From NCBI GenBank assembly GCA_028065135.1, contig JAPTWR010000188.1, forward strand, positions 1 to 29,847: a stretch of DNA of 29,847 nt, in the 5' to 3' direction. The translations under genes and the position numbers were made by a program. The notes under the pieces are model-generated. The model saw only the letters and a program-made list of their open reading frames with translations, was not told the DNA's origin and searched no databases. Source of the DNA: Acidithiobacillus sp. (GTDB lineage Bacteria; Pseudomonadota; Gammaproteobacteria; Acidithiobacillales; Acidithiobacillaceae). Of this stretch, positions 7,587 to 15,181 are shown one piece after another. How positions within the stretch are numbered: position 1 is the first letter of the stretch; each line of letters begins with the position of its first letter.

Positions 7587-8060
7587 GCGCGGGAAACCCC
7601 TGCATTCATGCCTTCGCAGACTGCAAGCCGGGGAGGGATAGCGCGGCAGGCTATGCCTGCCCCATTCCCGCATCTCCTTGGTGTTGATGCTATCTTGTGA
7701 ACAAATCATATGTCATACGCGCGGCACCATCCCGGTATTACGTAGGTTTACCAACCAGGGGTTGGAGTTCGGCGGAGTGCAGTTGACTTCCTCCTCGCCA
7801 TGAAGAACGAGGATTCCCTTCTGCCAACAGCCGCACGGCGTTAGCCGCTTCGATTGGACCGCCACCTTTGGGGCGGCCCAACTCCCCGTTCCTCTGAGGA
7901 ACAGACTAACCCGGCAAGCCCTGCCGTTGGGGAACCGAGCCCCCCACATTCCTGCATCCCACAGCCCGCAAAATATCCGCGGCGCATTTACATCCGCATG
8001 ATCCCGATGCCCGCAATGCACACAATGAAACGCCTGACTGTTGGCGCGCATTTAAAACTG
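7587..8060 (-). mobile_element. Decayed TnpB element (IS200/IS605-like), right end plus 3' part of tnpB
   Basis: A right end closely related to that of the IscB element (blocks GGGGTTTCCCGCGC, a GGCAGGC-TAT-GCCTGCC stem at 7645-7661, and the shared CACCATCCCGGT segment) is joined to a C-terminal tnpB fragment. The left end and most of the gene are absent. Its right tip lies six bases before the PilZ start codon. Confidence 0.65.
7713..8051 (-). pseudogene. tnpB C-terminal remnant with IscB-like tail
   Basis: The fragment begins near FHCVHCGHRDHADVNA, the second half of the TnpB zinc finger followed by the RuvC-III Asp (DVNA). The first CxxC pair and everything upstream are lost. Downstream the frame is disturbed: a second frame reads GRPKGGGPIEAANAVRLLAE and then LHSAELQPLV, and the first frame ends LRNTGMVPRV. 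Both LHSAELQPLV and LRNTGMV also occur at the C-terminus of the neighbouring IscB (residues 447-456 and 470-476). At the DNA level the two 3' ends align with about 30 bases missing here. The remnant therefore shares its tail with an iscB element. It is not functional. Confidence 0.65.
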
Positions 8061-8374
8061 ATCACCTGTGCGCGTTGAATTTTGACTAGCAGCCATGTGC
8101 AGGCTGCTGCATATCGCCTTCGGTGTGCTCAAATCGGGGCAACCATTCAATCCCAATCATGCCCTTGCATAAACCGGTTCAAGACGGTATCTGTCGGATT
8201 ATTCGCGTAACACACTGATTCTATTGCACCGGCCATTTTCGGAAAAGTTACTAACATGCTTAGTAATCAATGTGTTGCGTTTTTTCAAAACTGAAAGTCC
8301 GACAGGCTGCGAGGTGTTATAGCGGTGCAGCGTACTACACGGCTGTGGGCAAGTCGACCAGACTGAGACGGTGT
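8061..8374. other. Gene-free stretch with nested inverted repeats
   Basis: No coding sequence is supported here. A 7-bp stem (AGCAGCC/GGCTGCT) lies at 8088-8108. A larger nested palindrome runs from 8191 to 8305: outer arms CTGTCGGA (8191-8198) and TCCGACAG (8298-8305), middle arms of 15 bases (8206-8220 and 8265-8279, 13 of 15 pairing), and a central TTACTAA-catgc-TTAGTAA (8248-8266). It lies between the TnpB remnant and the IS4 left inverted repeat and may be the ends of a lost mobile element. Confidence 0.5.
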
Positions 8375-8400
8375 TATTAAGCCAAATACTGTTTAGATAG
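8375..8400 (+). repeat. IS4 left terminal inverted repeat
   Basis: It pairs with 9829-9854 at 21 of 26 positions (ungapped, by eye) and lies 52 bases upstream of the chosen transposase start. Confidence 0.55.
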
Positions 8401-8452
8401 TTTGTTTTCTGTCAGAATGGTTGCCATGTTTTGCTTCTGGGGAGACATGGCA

Positions 8453-9836
8453 ATGGCACGTACCAAGGCACAATTATCTGCAGGCGCCCGTCTGGCCGAC
8501 TACCTGACGGTGGGCTATCTGGCGATGCGGTGTCCCATTGGAAAAGTCCGGGAGACATTGGCGCAACAAGGTCTGGAAAGCCAACGCCGACGTGGGCTGC
8601 CCCATGACGTACTGATTTACTTTGTCATGGCGATGGTGCTCTATGCCAATGTCGCCTACGAGGAGGTTCTCCGCCTGGTGATGGAGGGGCTACGGCCCCT
8701 GCTCGGAGAGGAAGGCTTGACGCAGAGTGCCGTCAGTAAAGGGGCGATCTCCCAGGCACGCGGGCGTGTCGGTGCGGGTCCGCTGAAGGCGTTGTATCAA
8801 GAGCAGGTCCAGCCGCATGGACCACAGGAGATGCCGGGCGTGTTTTATCGCGGTCTGCGGATCATGGCCATCGACGGCTCCACCCTGGATATGCCGGATG
8901 AAGCCGCCAATGCGGAATGCTATGGCTACCCACCGGCTTCCCGAGGCGCATCCGCTTTCCCAAAACTCCGATTTGTCGCCATGGCCGAGTGTGGAACCCA
9001 CACCTTGTGCTACGCTGAACCAGGTCCTTACGAACAAGGGGAGCGGGACTTGGCCTTATCGGTCATGGCGCATGCTGATTCCAGCATGCTGGTGACCGCC
9101 GATCGGGGTTTTTATAGTTACGCATTCTGGAAGCATTCCCTCGCCACCGGCGCCAGACTGCTGTTTCGACTGAGCAGCGTGGTGCAACTGCCCCGAGAAG
9201 AAGCCTTGCCCGACGGGTCTTATCTCAGCACGATTTATCCCCTTTCTACAGACCGGAAAAAACAGCGCCATGGGATTCGCGTGCGGGTGATCGAATATAC
9301 CTTGAAGGGCATCCCCGATGCAGAACCGGCTTACCGGCTGATCACCAGTTGGCTGGACCCCGTAGAGGCGCCGGCCCTGGAGTTGGCCGCCCTTTATCAT
9401 CAGCGCTGGACCATCGAATCCAGTTTCGATGAACTCAAAACCCATCTGGCTGAGCGCCGGGTCGTACTGCGGAGTAAGCGACCGCAATTGGTGGAGCAGG
9501 AATTCTATGCCCTCCTATTGGTCCATGCCGCTATCCGCCATCTGATGACCGAAGCAGCAGCGCAAACCGGTCAGGCCGCCCAGGATCTGTCCTTCATCCA
9601 TGCCGTACGCGTCCTTCATCGCCGTCTTCCCGCAGTCGGCGCTATTCCCCCCTCGGGGTAGGTCTGTCTGGTTTCAGAGTGTTTTGAGGGAAATTGCTTC
9701 CGGCCGCGCCGTTACCAGTCGTGGCAAGCGTAACCCACGCGGGGTGCGCAGAAAAATGAGTTCATACCCCATCAGGGATAGGGGGGATCCGGTGCAGTTA
9801 CCTTGCGACCCATGCCCAGTGATTGCTTCTAACTAA
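8453..9836 (+). pseudogene. IS4-family transposase, frameshifted near the C-terminus
   Basis: A DDE transposase with the IS4 signature. The catalytic Asp are in IDGSTLDMPD and VTADRGFYSY, and the YREK motif is in YHQRWTIESSFDELK (Y, R +3, E +7, K +14). The start at 8453 (MARTKAQLS) has a GGGGAG ribosome-binding site at good spacing. The first frame stops at 9661 after AIPPSG. The expected C-terminus continues in the +1 frame as SRGKRNPRGVRRKMSSYP to 9836. One extra base in the CCCCCCTCGGGG tract at about 9647-9658 explains this. All catalytic residues precede the shift, so a shortened protein could still fold, but loss of about 60 residues probably inactivates it. A sequencing error in the homopolymer cannot be excluded. 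Confidence 0.75.
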
Positions 9837-9854
9837 ACATTATTGTGGTTAATA
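9829..9854 (-). repeat. IS4 right terminal inverted repeat
   Basis: Inverted partner of 8375-8400; it overlaps the last codons of the shifted transposase frame. Confidence 0.55.
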
Positions 9855-9876
9855 GATACCCCGCCAGCTTAGTCTC

Positions 9877-9906
9877 TTGCCTCTTGTCGGCTTTTTCTAA
9901 TATAAT
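9877..9906 (+). promoter_or_regulatory. Candidate sigma-70 type promoter for the sigma-54 activator gene
   Basis: TTGCCT (9877-9882) and TATAAT (9901-9906) are separated by 18 bases in an AT-rich gap between the IS4 right end and the activator gene. A second TATAAT lies at 9928-9933 without a clear -35 box. Prediction from motif match only. Confidence 0.35.
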
Positions 9907-9978
9907 ACGAATGTAGATTATTGCTAATATAATCATAACGATAGGATTTATCTAATCAACAGCTTACTGTCCAAAAAA

Positions 9979-11046
9979 GTGCCAGCACAGGCTGAATCCC
10001 AACGATATCCCGCGAACATCGTCGGAAAGTCTCCTGCTTGGTGCAGGATTCTCAACGAGGTGGCGGCGCTATCCCATGCACCATCGACGGTTACGGTTCT
10101 CCTAACCGGCGAGACAGGCACCGGCAAGGAAGTGATCGCACGAGCCATCCACGAAACATCCGACCGTGCCGACCGTTTGTTTGTCCCCATCAACTGTGCA
10201 GCCATCCCTCCCGATCTGCTGGAATCCGTGCTGTTTGGCCACGAAAAGGGTGCCTTCACCGGGGCTTATGCGAAGAGTCCGGGGAAGTTTGAGCAGGCGG
10301 AAGGCGGGACCATATTGCTGGACGAAATCGGTGAGATGCCCCTTCCGCTACAGGCCAAGTTGTTACGGGTCTTACAGGAGAAGCAGGTGGATCGCATTGG
10401 TGGTCGGGAGCCTGTCCCGGTAAATGTCCGCATCATCGCCGCCACGCACTGCGATCTCCAGAGAAAAGTCATCGAGCGGGAATTTCGGGAGGATCTCTAT
10501 TACCGCTTGAACGTGTATCCGGTCGAACTGCCGCCCTTGCGGGAGCGCCGGCAGGACGTTGCTCTTTTGGTGTCATATGCGGCGGAAAAACTGGCGAAGC
10601 GCGGGTACCCCAAGATCCATTTCCTGGAGGATGCGCTGGAAGCCATGGAGAACTACCTCTGGCCAGGCAACGTGCGGGAACTGATGAATATGGTCGAAAG
10701 GATCGCGGTCCAGTGCATCCTAAGCAAAAAAGAAGCGGTCGCTGCGGCAGGTTTGCCGGCCTGTTTTTCCGGTACCCCCAAAACGAGGTATACCATTCGC
10801 CCGGAACAGGCCTCCGGAGAATCGCTTCCGGTGCCCGCGCTTCCGGAAGGTAAGACGCTTCCAGAACATTTGCTCGATATGGAGCGCACGCTCATTCTCG
10901 ACGCAATGCACCAGGCGTCAGGCAATGCGTCCAGCGCTGCCCGAAAGCTGGGAGTTCCCAGGAGTACATTGCTCTCCCGGATTCAGGCACTCTCCCTGCC
11001 CAGATGGAATGTCCCTCTTGATTCCGAACCCTATAACACGATTTAA
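9979..11046 (+). CDS. Sigma-54-dependent flagellar transcription activator lacking an N-terminal regulatory domain
   Basis: A 355-residue protein made of an AAA+ sigma-54 interaction domain (about 10-245) and a Fis-type DNA-binding helix-turn-helix (about 308-345). Walker A is GETGTGK (44-50), the sigma-54 contact loop GAFTGA is intact (91-96), and Walker B is TILLDE (111-116). The GTG start at 9979 is uncertain: there is no strong ribosome-binding site, and a stop at 9925 leaves only about 17 codons more. FleQ, FlrA, FlrC and FleR all carry an additional N-terminal domain of 120 residues or more; none is encoded here, so the protein resembles a PspF-like constitutive form or a 5'-truncated FlrC/FleR. 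The gene lies just upstream of a sigma-54 promoter and flgB, its likely target. The IS4 element 125 bases upstream is a plausible cause of truncation. Confidence 0.85.
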   Translation: MPAQAESQRYPANIVGKSPAWCRILNEVAALSHAPSTVTVLLTGETGTGKEVIARAIHETSDRADRLFVPINCAAIPPDLLESVLFGHEKGAFTGAYAKSPGKFEQAEGGTILLDEIGEMPLPLQAKLLRVLQEKQVDRIGGREPVPVNVRIIAATHCDLQRKVIEREFREDLYYRLNVYPVELPPLRERRQDVALLVSYAAEKLAKRGYPKIHFLEDALEAMENYLWPGNVRELMNMVERIAVQCILSKKEAVAAAGLPACFSGTPKTRYTIRPEQASGESLPVPALPEGKTLPEHLLDMERTLILDAMHQASGNASSAARKLGVPRSTLLSRIQALSLPRWNVPLDSEPYNTI

Positions 11047-11072
11047 CTTTTTGAAAAACAAAAACAATAATA

Positions 11073-11088
11073 TGGCACTATAATTGCA
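11073..11088 (+). promoter_or_regulatory. Sigma-54 (-24/-12) promoter of the flg operon
   Basis: TGGCAC, five bases, then TTGCA: near-perfect agreement with the RpoN consensus (GG and GC dinucleotides correctly spaced), 41 bases before the flgB start and 27 bases after the activator stop. An activator with a GAFTGA loop encoded immediately upstream supports it. The transcription start would fall near 11099. Confidence 0.8.
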
Positions 11089-11129
11089 TATTTTGGGCGT
11101 TTAGGATAGAAGTCGGTGGAGATCGCAGC

Positions 11130-11486
11130 ATGTTGGAAGGCATCACTTATCTAGGCAAGGCGCTGGCTTTACGCAACGCGCAGCTAGACATATTGACTAG
11201 CAACCTTGCCAATGCATCTACGCCGGGGTATAAGGCGAAAAATCTCAATTTCCGGGAAGCGTTCGCCCATGCGTTGCACCAATCCGGCAACCAGTTGGGC
11301 AATCCGTCTCCTTATATACAGTATGAGCGCGGCAATCCTGTTGGTCTGGATGGAAATTCTGTGAGCCCGCAGCAGACCATGATGCAGATCACCCAGACGG
11401 CCTTGGATAGCGAGGCGGACGAGTCATTTACGGCCAGCGCTGCGCAAAACATGATCGACGCGATCAATACCTCTACGGTTTACTGA
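11130..11486 (+). CDS. flgB: Flagellar proximal rod protein FlgB
   Basis: A 118-residue rod protein of about the usual family length. The N-terminal rod/hook motif SNLANASTPGYKAKNLNF (about 29-46) and the C-terminal amphipathic helix (ASAAQNMIDAINTSTVY) are the features that pack into the axial rod. It is exported through the flagellar type III apparatus into the periplasm, where it forms the base of the rod with FlgC and FlgF. It is the first gene after the sigma-54 promoter, with a GGAG site eight bases upstream, and is followed 13 bases later by flgC. Confidence 0.95.
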   Translation: MLEGITYLGKALALRNAQLDILTSNLANASTPGYKAKNLNFREAFAHALHQSGNQLGNPSPYIQYERGNPVGLDGNSVSPQQTMMQITQTALDSEADESFTASAAQNMIDAINTSTVY

Positions 11487-11499
11487 AAAAGGAGCCCAC

Positions 11500-11910
11500 A
11501 TGTCCATCATCAATGCCCTTACGGTCGCCGGTGCGGGGATGTCCGCACAGAATCAACGGCTGGCGACTGTCGTGAGCAACTTAGCCAATGCCGACAGCGT
11601 GACATCCAGTACCGGCACACCCTACAAAGCACGCGAAATGGTGTTCGCCGCCGTGCCCCTACAGGGGGCCGCTGGTACCGTGCCGCTGGAAAGCGTGCGA
11701 GTGGCCGGCGTCGTGCAGAGCAATGTTCCTGCGCGCCGGCTGTACGAACCAGGCAATCCTCTGGCCGACAAAGCCGGCTATGTAAAGGCATCCAACGTAA
11801 ACCCCATCGAAAGCATGGTGGATATGCTCTCGGCCTCTCGCGCCTACCAGGATGACGTCACGGCGGCAAACGTGCTGAAAACGGTGGCTACCAAGACGCT
11901 CAGCCTCTAA
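11500..11910 (+). CDS. flgC: Flagellar proximal rod protein FlgC
   Basis: A 136-residue protein with the rod signature VVSNLANADSVTSSTGTPYK near the N-terminus and the typical FlgC C-terminus VNPIESMVDMLSASRAYQDD followed by VTAANVLKTV. It assembles with FlgB into the proximal rod after type III export. A strong AAAAAGGAG ribosome-binding site precedes the ATG. It sits in tight operon spacing between flgB and flgD. Confidence 0.95.
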   Translation: MSIINALTVAGAGMSAQNQRLATVVSNLANADSVTSSTGTPYKAREMVFAAVPLQGAAGTVPLESVRVAGVVQSNVPARRLYEPGNPLADKAGYVKASNVNPIESMVDMLSASRAYQDDVTAANVLKTVATKTLSL

Positions 11911-11935
11911 TCCTCAAGAAATAGGAGAACTCATT

Positions 11936-12325
11936 ATGTCTATCACTTCCGTTCTGAACAGCGCTCAGCCGGTGTCCCAGTCGGTCCCGGCCAGCGCCGT
12001 GACCAATGGTGCAGTATCTTCAACCGGCTCCTCATCGGGCGTATCCTCATCCGGGCAGATGTTGACGGAGCAGGACTTCCTCACCCTGCTCATCACCCAG
12101 TTACAAAATCAGGACCCCACGAAGCCCGCAAGTGACACGCAACTGGCACAGGAGATGGCCAACTTCACGACTGCAAACGGCATGTCCAATGCAGACACCC
12201 TGCTTCAGCAGATTAGCGCTTCCCTGAGCAGCCTGGACACGAGGCTGGGTGTCAGTACTTCTGGTACGGCGGCTGTGCCTGTTTCCTCTTCTTCCACCAC
12301 TGCCACTAGCGGCACCGTCGCCTGA
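11936..12325 (+). CDS. flgD: Hook-cap scaffolding protein FlgD (short form)
   Basis: A 129-residue protein carrying the conserved FlgD N-terminal core TEQDFLTLLITQLQNQDPTK (about 43-62), then LAQEMANFTTANGM. FlgD caps the growing hook so that FlgE subunits polymerise. Enterobacterial FlgD is about 230 residues with a C-terminal Ig/FLN-like and Tudor-like region; here that region is absent and replaced by a short Ser/Thr/Ala tail. Short FlgD proteins are known in some other bacteria, so this need not be a defect. A TAGGAG ribosome-binding site precedes the start, and the gene ends 12 bases before flgE. Confidence 0.88.
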   Translation: MSITSVLNSAQPVSQSVPASAVTNGAVSSTGSSSGVSSSGQMLTEQDFLTLLITQLQNQDPTKPASDTQLAQEMANFTTANGMSNADTLLQQISASLSSLDTRLGVSTSGTAAVPVSSSSTTATSGTVA

Positions 12326-12337
12326 TCGGAGAAAAAC

Positions 12338-13600
12338 ATGGGATACAACACAGCGGTTAGCGGTCTGGACGCCGCGCAGACAGATCTCAATACCATTGGC
12401 AACAATATCGCCAACGTGAATACCGTGGGTTTCAAACAGTCCAACGCTCAGTTTGGTGATTTGTATGCGGCCTCCCTGGCGGGTGCGGCGGGATCCAGCA
12501 CTACCCCGGGCATTGGCGTGTCCACGGTAGACCTCTCGCAAAGTTTTACGCAGGGCAATGTTCAGACCACGGGCAACCCTCTGGACATGGCCATCAACGG
12601 GGGTGGTTTCTTTGTCGTCAATAATAACGGCACCATGGATTATACCCGTAACGGGCAGTTTCATGTGTCCGCCAATGGCACCCTGGAAACGAATGGCAAT
12701 CTGCCTGTGCAGGGGTTTCAGCCAGTGGCTGGAAGTAACAGCAAGTTTTCCACGATTCTCAGCAATCTCAAGATCAACGAGTCGGCCATGCCTCCGCAGG
12801 CCACGAGCCAAGCCAGTCTGGTGGCGAATCTGAATGCCAATGACACCCCGATCGATACGGCGACAACCCCCTTCAGCGCCAGTAATCCCTCCAGTTACAA
12901 CAGTTCCACCACCATGCAGGTGTATGACAGTCTGGGCAATCCGCAGCAGGTTACCCTGTATTTCGTGCAGGCGTCCGGTACCAGCAGCAGCGGCAGCACC
13001 ACTGAGCCTAACCAGTGGCAGGTGTATTACAGTGCCGGCAGCAGCGGCTCCACGGTAACTACCGGCACCTTGAGCACGTTGACCTTCAACAACAGTGGCC
13101 AACTGACCTCTGGGGGCTCCGGCACCATCACCGTGCCGACTTGGGGGGATGGTTCTGCCTCCGGCAGCATTGGCGTGAGTCTGTCGGGGACCACCTTGAC
13201 TGCCGCTTCCTTTGCCGTTACCTCGGAGCACATCAATGGCTATGCGCCGGGCACCTATTCAGCCATATCGGTACAGAGCAACGGCACCATCGACGCGAAT
13301 TATACCAACGGGCAGAGCAGAGCCATTGGTCAGGTGGCACTCGCCAATTTCGCCAATCTCCAGGGTCTTTCGCCGATCAGCGGCAACCTGTGGAGCGCCA
13401 CTGCGGCAGCGGGGAATCCGCTGGTCAACGCGCCGGGCAGGGCGGGGCTTGGAGTGATTCAGTCCGGCGCCGTGGAAGCCTCCAATGTGGGGCTGTCCTC
13501 GCAACTGGTGGACATGATCGTGGCCCAGCAGGCGTATCAGGCCAACACCAGCACCATCAAAACCCAGCAGCAGGATACGCAATCCCTGTTGCAATTGTAA
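12338..13600 (+). CDS. flgE: Flagellar hook protein FlgE
   Basis: A 420-residue protein beginning MGYNTAVSGLDAAQTDLNTI with the axial-protein motif NNIANVNTVGFKQSNAQFGD, the DMAINGGGFF motif (about residue 83-92) that starts the D1 region, and the C-terminal coiled segment SQLVDMIVAQQAYQANTSTI. The middle is Ser/Thr/Gly-rich, as in surface-exposed hook domains. It polymerises outside the cell into the flexible hook linking rod and filament. A GGAG ribosome-binding site precedes the ATG. Length is close to enterobacterial FlgE. Confidence 0.95.
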   Translation: MGYNTAVSGLDAAQTDLNTIGNNIANVNTVGFKQSNAQFGDLYAASLAGAAGSSTTPGIGVSTVDLSQSFTQGNVQTTGNPLDMAINGGGFFVVNNNGTMDYTRNGQFHVSANGTLETNGNLPVQGFQPVAGSNSKFSTILSNLKINESAMPPQATSQASLVANLNANDTPIDTATTPFSASNPSSYNSSTTMQVYDSLGNPQQVTLYFVQASGTSSSGSTTEPNQWQVYYSAGSSGSTVTTGTLSTLTFNNSGQLTSGGSGTITVPTWGDGSASGSIGVSLSGTTLTAASFAVTSEHINGYAPGTYSAISVQSNGTIDANYTNGQSRAIGQVALANFANLQGLSPISGNLWSATAAAGNPLVNAPGRAGLGVIQSGAVEASNVGLSSQLVDMIVAQQAYQANTSTIKTQQQDTQSLLQL

Positions 13601-13630
13601 CCCGCTCGCGTAAGACGGAGAGGTTGAACC

Positions 13631-14377
13631 TTGGAAGGATCACAATATATCGCTATGACCGGGATGCTGGCCGCCGCTCGCAGTCTGGATGTTACGTCCA
13701 ACAATCTGGCGAACACCAACAGCACCGCGTTCAAGGCGGAGCGGGCGGCCTATCGGGCGGTACCGTTTTTTTACCAGGGATTGCCAAACCGGGTGGACAC
13801 CGTGGCGCAAAAGAACGGGGTCAACTGGCAAGAGGGACCGATTCAGAAAACCGGACGGTCGCTGGACGTCGCCATCAACGGTCCGGGATTCTTTGTGGTG
13901 CAGGACGCAGGCGGCGCTCAGGCGTATTCCCGTGCGGGCAATCTCGATGTAACCAGCCAGGGCATGTTGGTCAACGCCAATGGCCAGGCCATTCTGAGCA
14001 CGGGGCACGCTCCCATTTACGTGCCGCCCAACGCGCAGGTGAGCATCGCTCCGGACGGCGCAGTATCCGTCATCCCCGATACGCCGAACGCGCAGGCCGC
14101 CGTGGTGGGGCAGATTCTGGTGGTGAACCCGAATCCGCAGTCCCTGCAACTGGCGGGTAATGGCACCCTGGTCCCGGCCAATGGTGCCGCGATCAACCTC
14201 AAGAGTGCCGTGGTGGCCCATCTGGTGCCGGGGGCGCTGGAGGGCAGCAACGTGAATCCGGTGAGCAGCATGGTCAACATGATCAATGATTCCAGACTGT
14301 TCCAATGGGAAACCCAGGCGGAACAAACCATCGCGGCGGATCAGAAAGACGCTGGCAGCATCCCGACCAATCTCTAA
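13631..14377 (+). CDS. flgF: Flagellar proximal rod protein FlgF
   Basis: A 248-residue protein with the motif SNNLANTNSTAFKAERAAY, DVAINGPGFFVVQD (about 78-91), and the C-terminal rod helix VNPVSSMVNMINDSRLFQWE. FlgF is a proximal rod subunit exported by the type III apparatus. The start is TTG at 13631, chosen because GGAGAGG lies at proper distance and the product then begins MEGSQYIAMTGM as in the family; an internal ATG eight codons on would cut the helix. It lies between flgE (30 bases upstream) and flgG. Confidence 0.93.
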   Translation: MEGSQYIAMTGMLAAARSLDVTSNNLANTNSTAFKAERAAYRAVPFFYQGLPNRVDTVAQKNGVNWQEGPIQKTGRSLDVAINGPGFFVVQDAGGAQAYSRAGNLDVTSQGMLVNANGQAILSTGHAPIYVPPNAQVSIAPDGAVSVIPDTPNAQAAVVGQILVVNPNPQSLQLAGNGTLVPANGAAINLKSAVVAHLVPGALEGSNVNPVSSMVNMINDSRLFQWETQAEQTIAADQKDAGSIPTNL

Positions 14378-14398
14378 TAGCAGGAGGAGCACGATTTC

Positions 14399-15181
14399 AT
14401 GTTAGGGGCACTTTCCACCATTCGTACCGGACTTGAAGCGGATCAGACGCAGATCAACGTCATCGCCAACAATCTGGCCAACGTCAACACCACCGGATTC
14501 AAGCGCCAGCGGGCTTTGATGCAGGATTTACTGTATCAGCAGGTGCAGCAACCCGGCGCCCTTTCTTCCACGCAGACCCGATTGCCGATTGGCTTACAGT
14601 TGGGTACTGGTGTCCAGGTGGTGGGCACGCAGCCCATTGAAACCCAGGGAAGCCTGTCACAGACCGGGGATAGCCTGGACGTGGCCGTCAACGGCAACGG
14701 CTACTTTCAAGTCCTGCAACCCAACGGCACGATGGCCTACACACGGGATGGCTCGTTTCAGTTAAACCAGAACGGGCAGATGGTCACCGCCAACGGTTAT
14801 CTGGTACAGCCGCCCATCACCATCCCGACCAACGCACAATCGGTGACGATCGCCCAGGATGGCACCGTCACCGTGCAATTGCCCGGGCAAGCAACGGCCA
14901 CACAGGTCGGCCAGCTTCAGTTGGCGACGTTCCAGAATCCAGCCGGGCTGCAGCGGATCGGGGATAACCTGCTCACGCAGACGGGGGCTTCTGGCGCACC
15001 GAATATCCAGCAGCCGACCATCAACGGCACCGGGGCGGTCATGCAGGGTTACCTGGAGTCTTCCAACACCAACGTGGTGAACTCCATGGTGGATATGATT
15101 ACCGCGCAGCGGGCGTATCAGTTGGGCACCAATCTGGCGAGCACGGCGAACCAGATGTTAGGTTATCTGGCGAACATCTGA
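14399..15181 (+). CDS. flgG: Flagellar distal rod protein FlgG
   Basis: A 260-residue protein, the usual FlgG length. Motifs: NNLANVNTTGFKRQRALMQD (N-terminal), SLDVAVNGNGYFQVLQPNGT, and the C-terminal NTNVVNSMVDMITAQRAYQL. It forms the distal rod that passes through the P and L rings. Its TGA stop overlaps the ATG of flgH by one base (TGATG), indicating coupled translation. An AGGAGGAG ribosome-binding site precedes the start. Confidence 0.96.
   Translation: MLGALSTIRTGLEADQTQINVIANNLANVNTTGFKRQRALMQDLLYQQVQQPGALSSTQTRLPIGLQLGTGVQVVGTQPIETQGSLSQTGDSLDVAVNGNGYFQVLQPNGTMAYTRDGSFQLNQNGQMVTANGYLVQPPITIPTNAQSVTIAQDGTVTVQLPGQATATQVGQLQLATFQNPAGLQRIGDNLLTQTGASGAPNIQQPTINGTGAVMQGYLESSNTNVVNSMVDMITAQRAYQLGTNLASTANQMLGYLANI

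Larger units (their letters stand above)
8375..9854 (+). mobile_element. IS4-family insertion sequence
   Basis: About 1.48 kb containing an IS4 transposase and bounded by imperfect terminal inverted repeats. The left repeat (8375-8400) begins TATTAAGCC and ends GTTTAGATAG. The right repeat (9829-9854), read inverted, begins TATTAACCA and ends GTTTAGTTAG. I count 21 of 26 matching positions. No obvious direct target duplication flanks the ends, which suggests a rearrangement or adjacent deletion after insertion. Confidence 0.65.

Noticed and set aside
7581..7709. 43-codon N-terminal extension of the PilZ protein
   Set aside because: It is translated right-end sequence of the TnpB element, equivalent to 4992-5090 beside iscB.
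8225..8232. TGCACCGG paired with CCGGTGCA near 9790 as the IS4 inverted repeats
   Set aside because: Only eight bases match; the 26-base pair 8375-8400 / 9829-9854 is far better and lies at the expected distance from the transposase.
12101..13231. 376-codon minus-strand frame over flgD/flgE
   Set aside because: Antisense to two well-recognised flagellar genes and without domain features.
13015..14160. 381-codon plus-strand frame across flgE-flgF
   Set aside because: Out of frame with both genes, Arg/Gly/His-rich and without motifs; a high-GC shadow.
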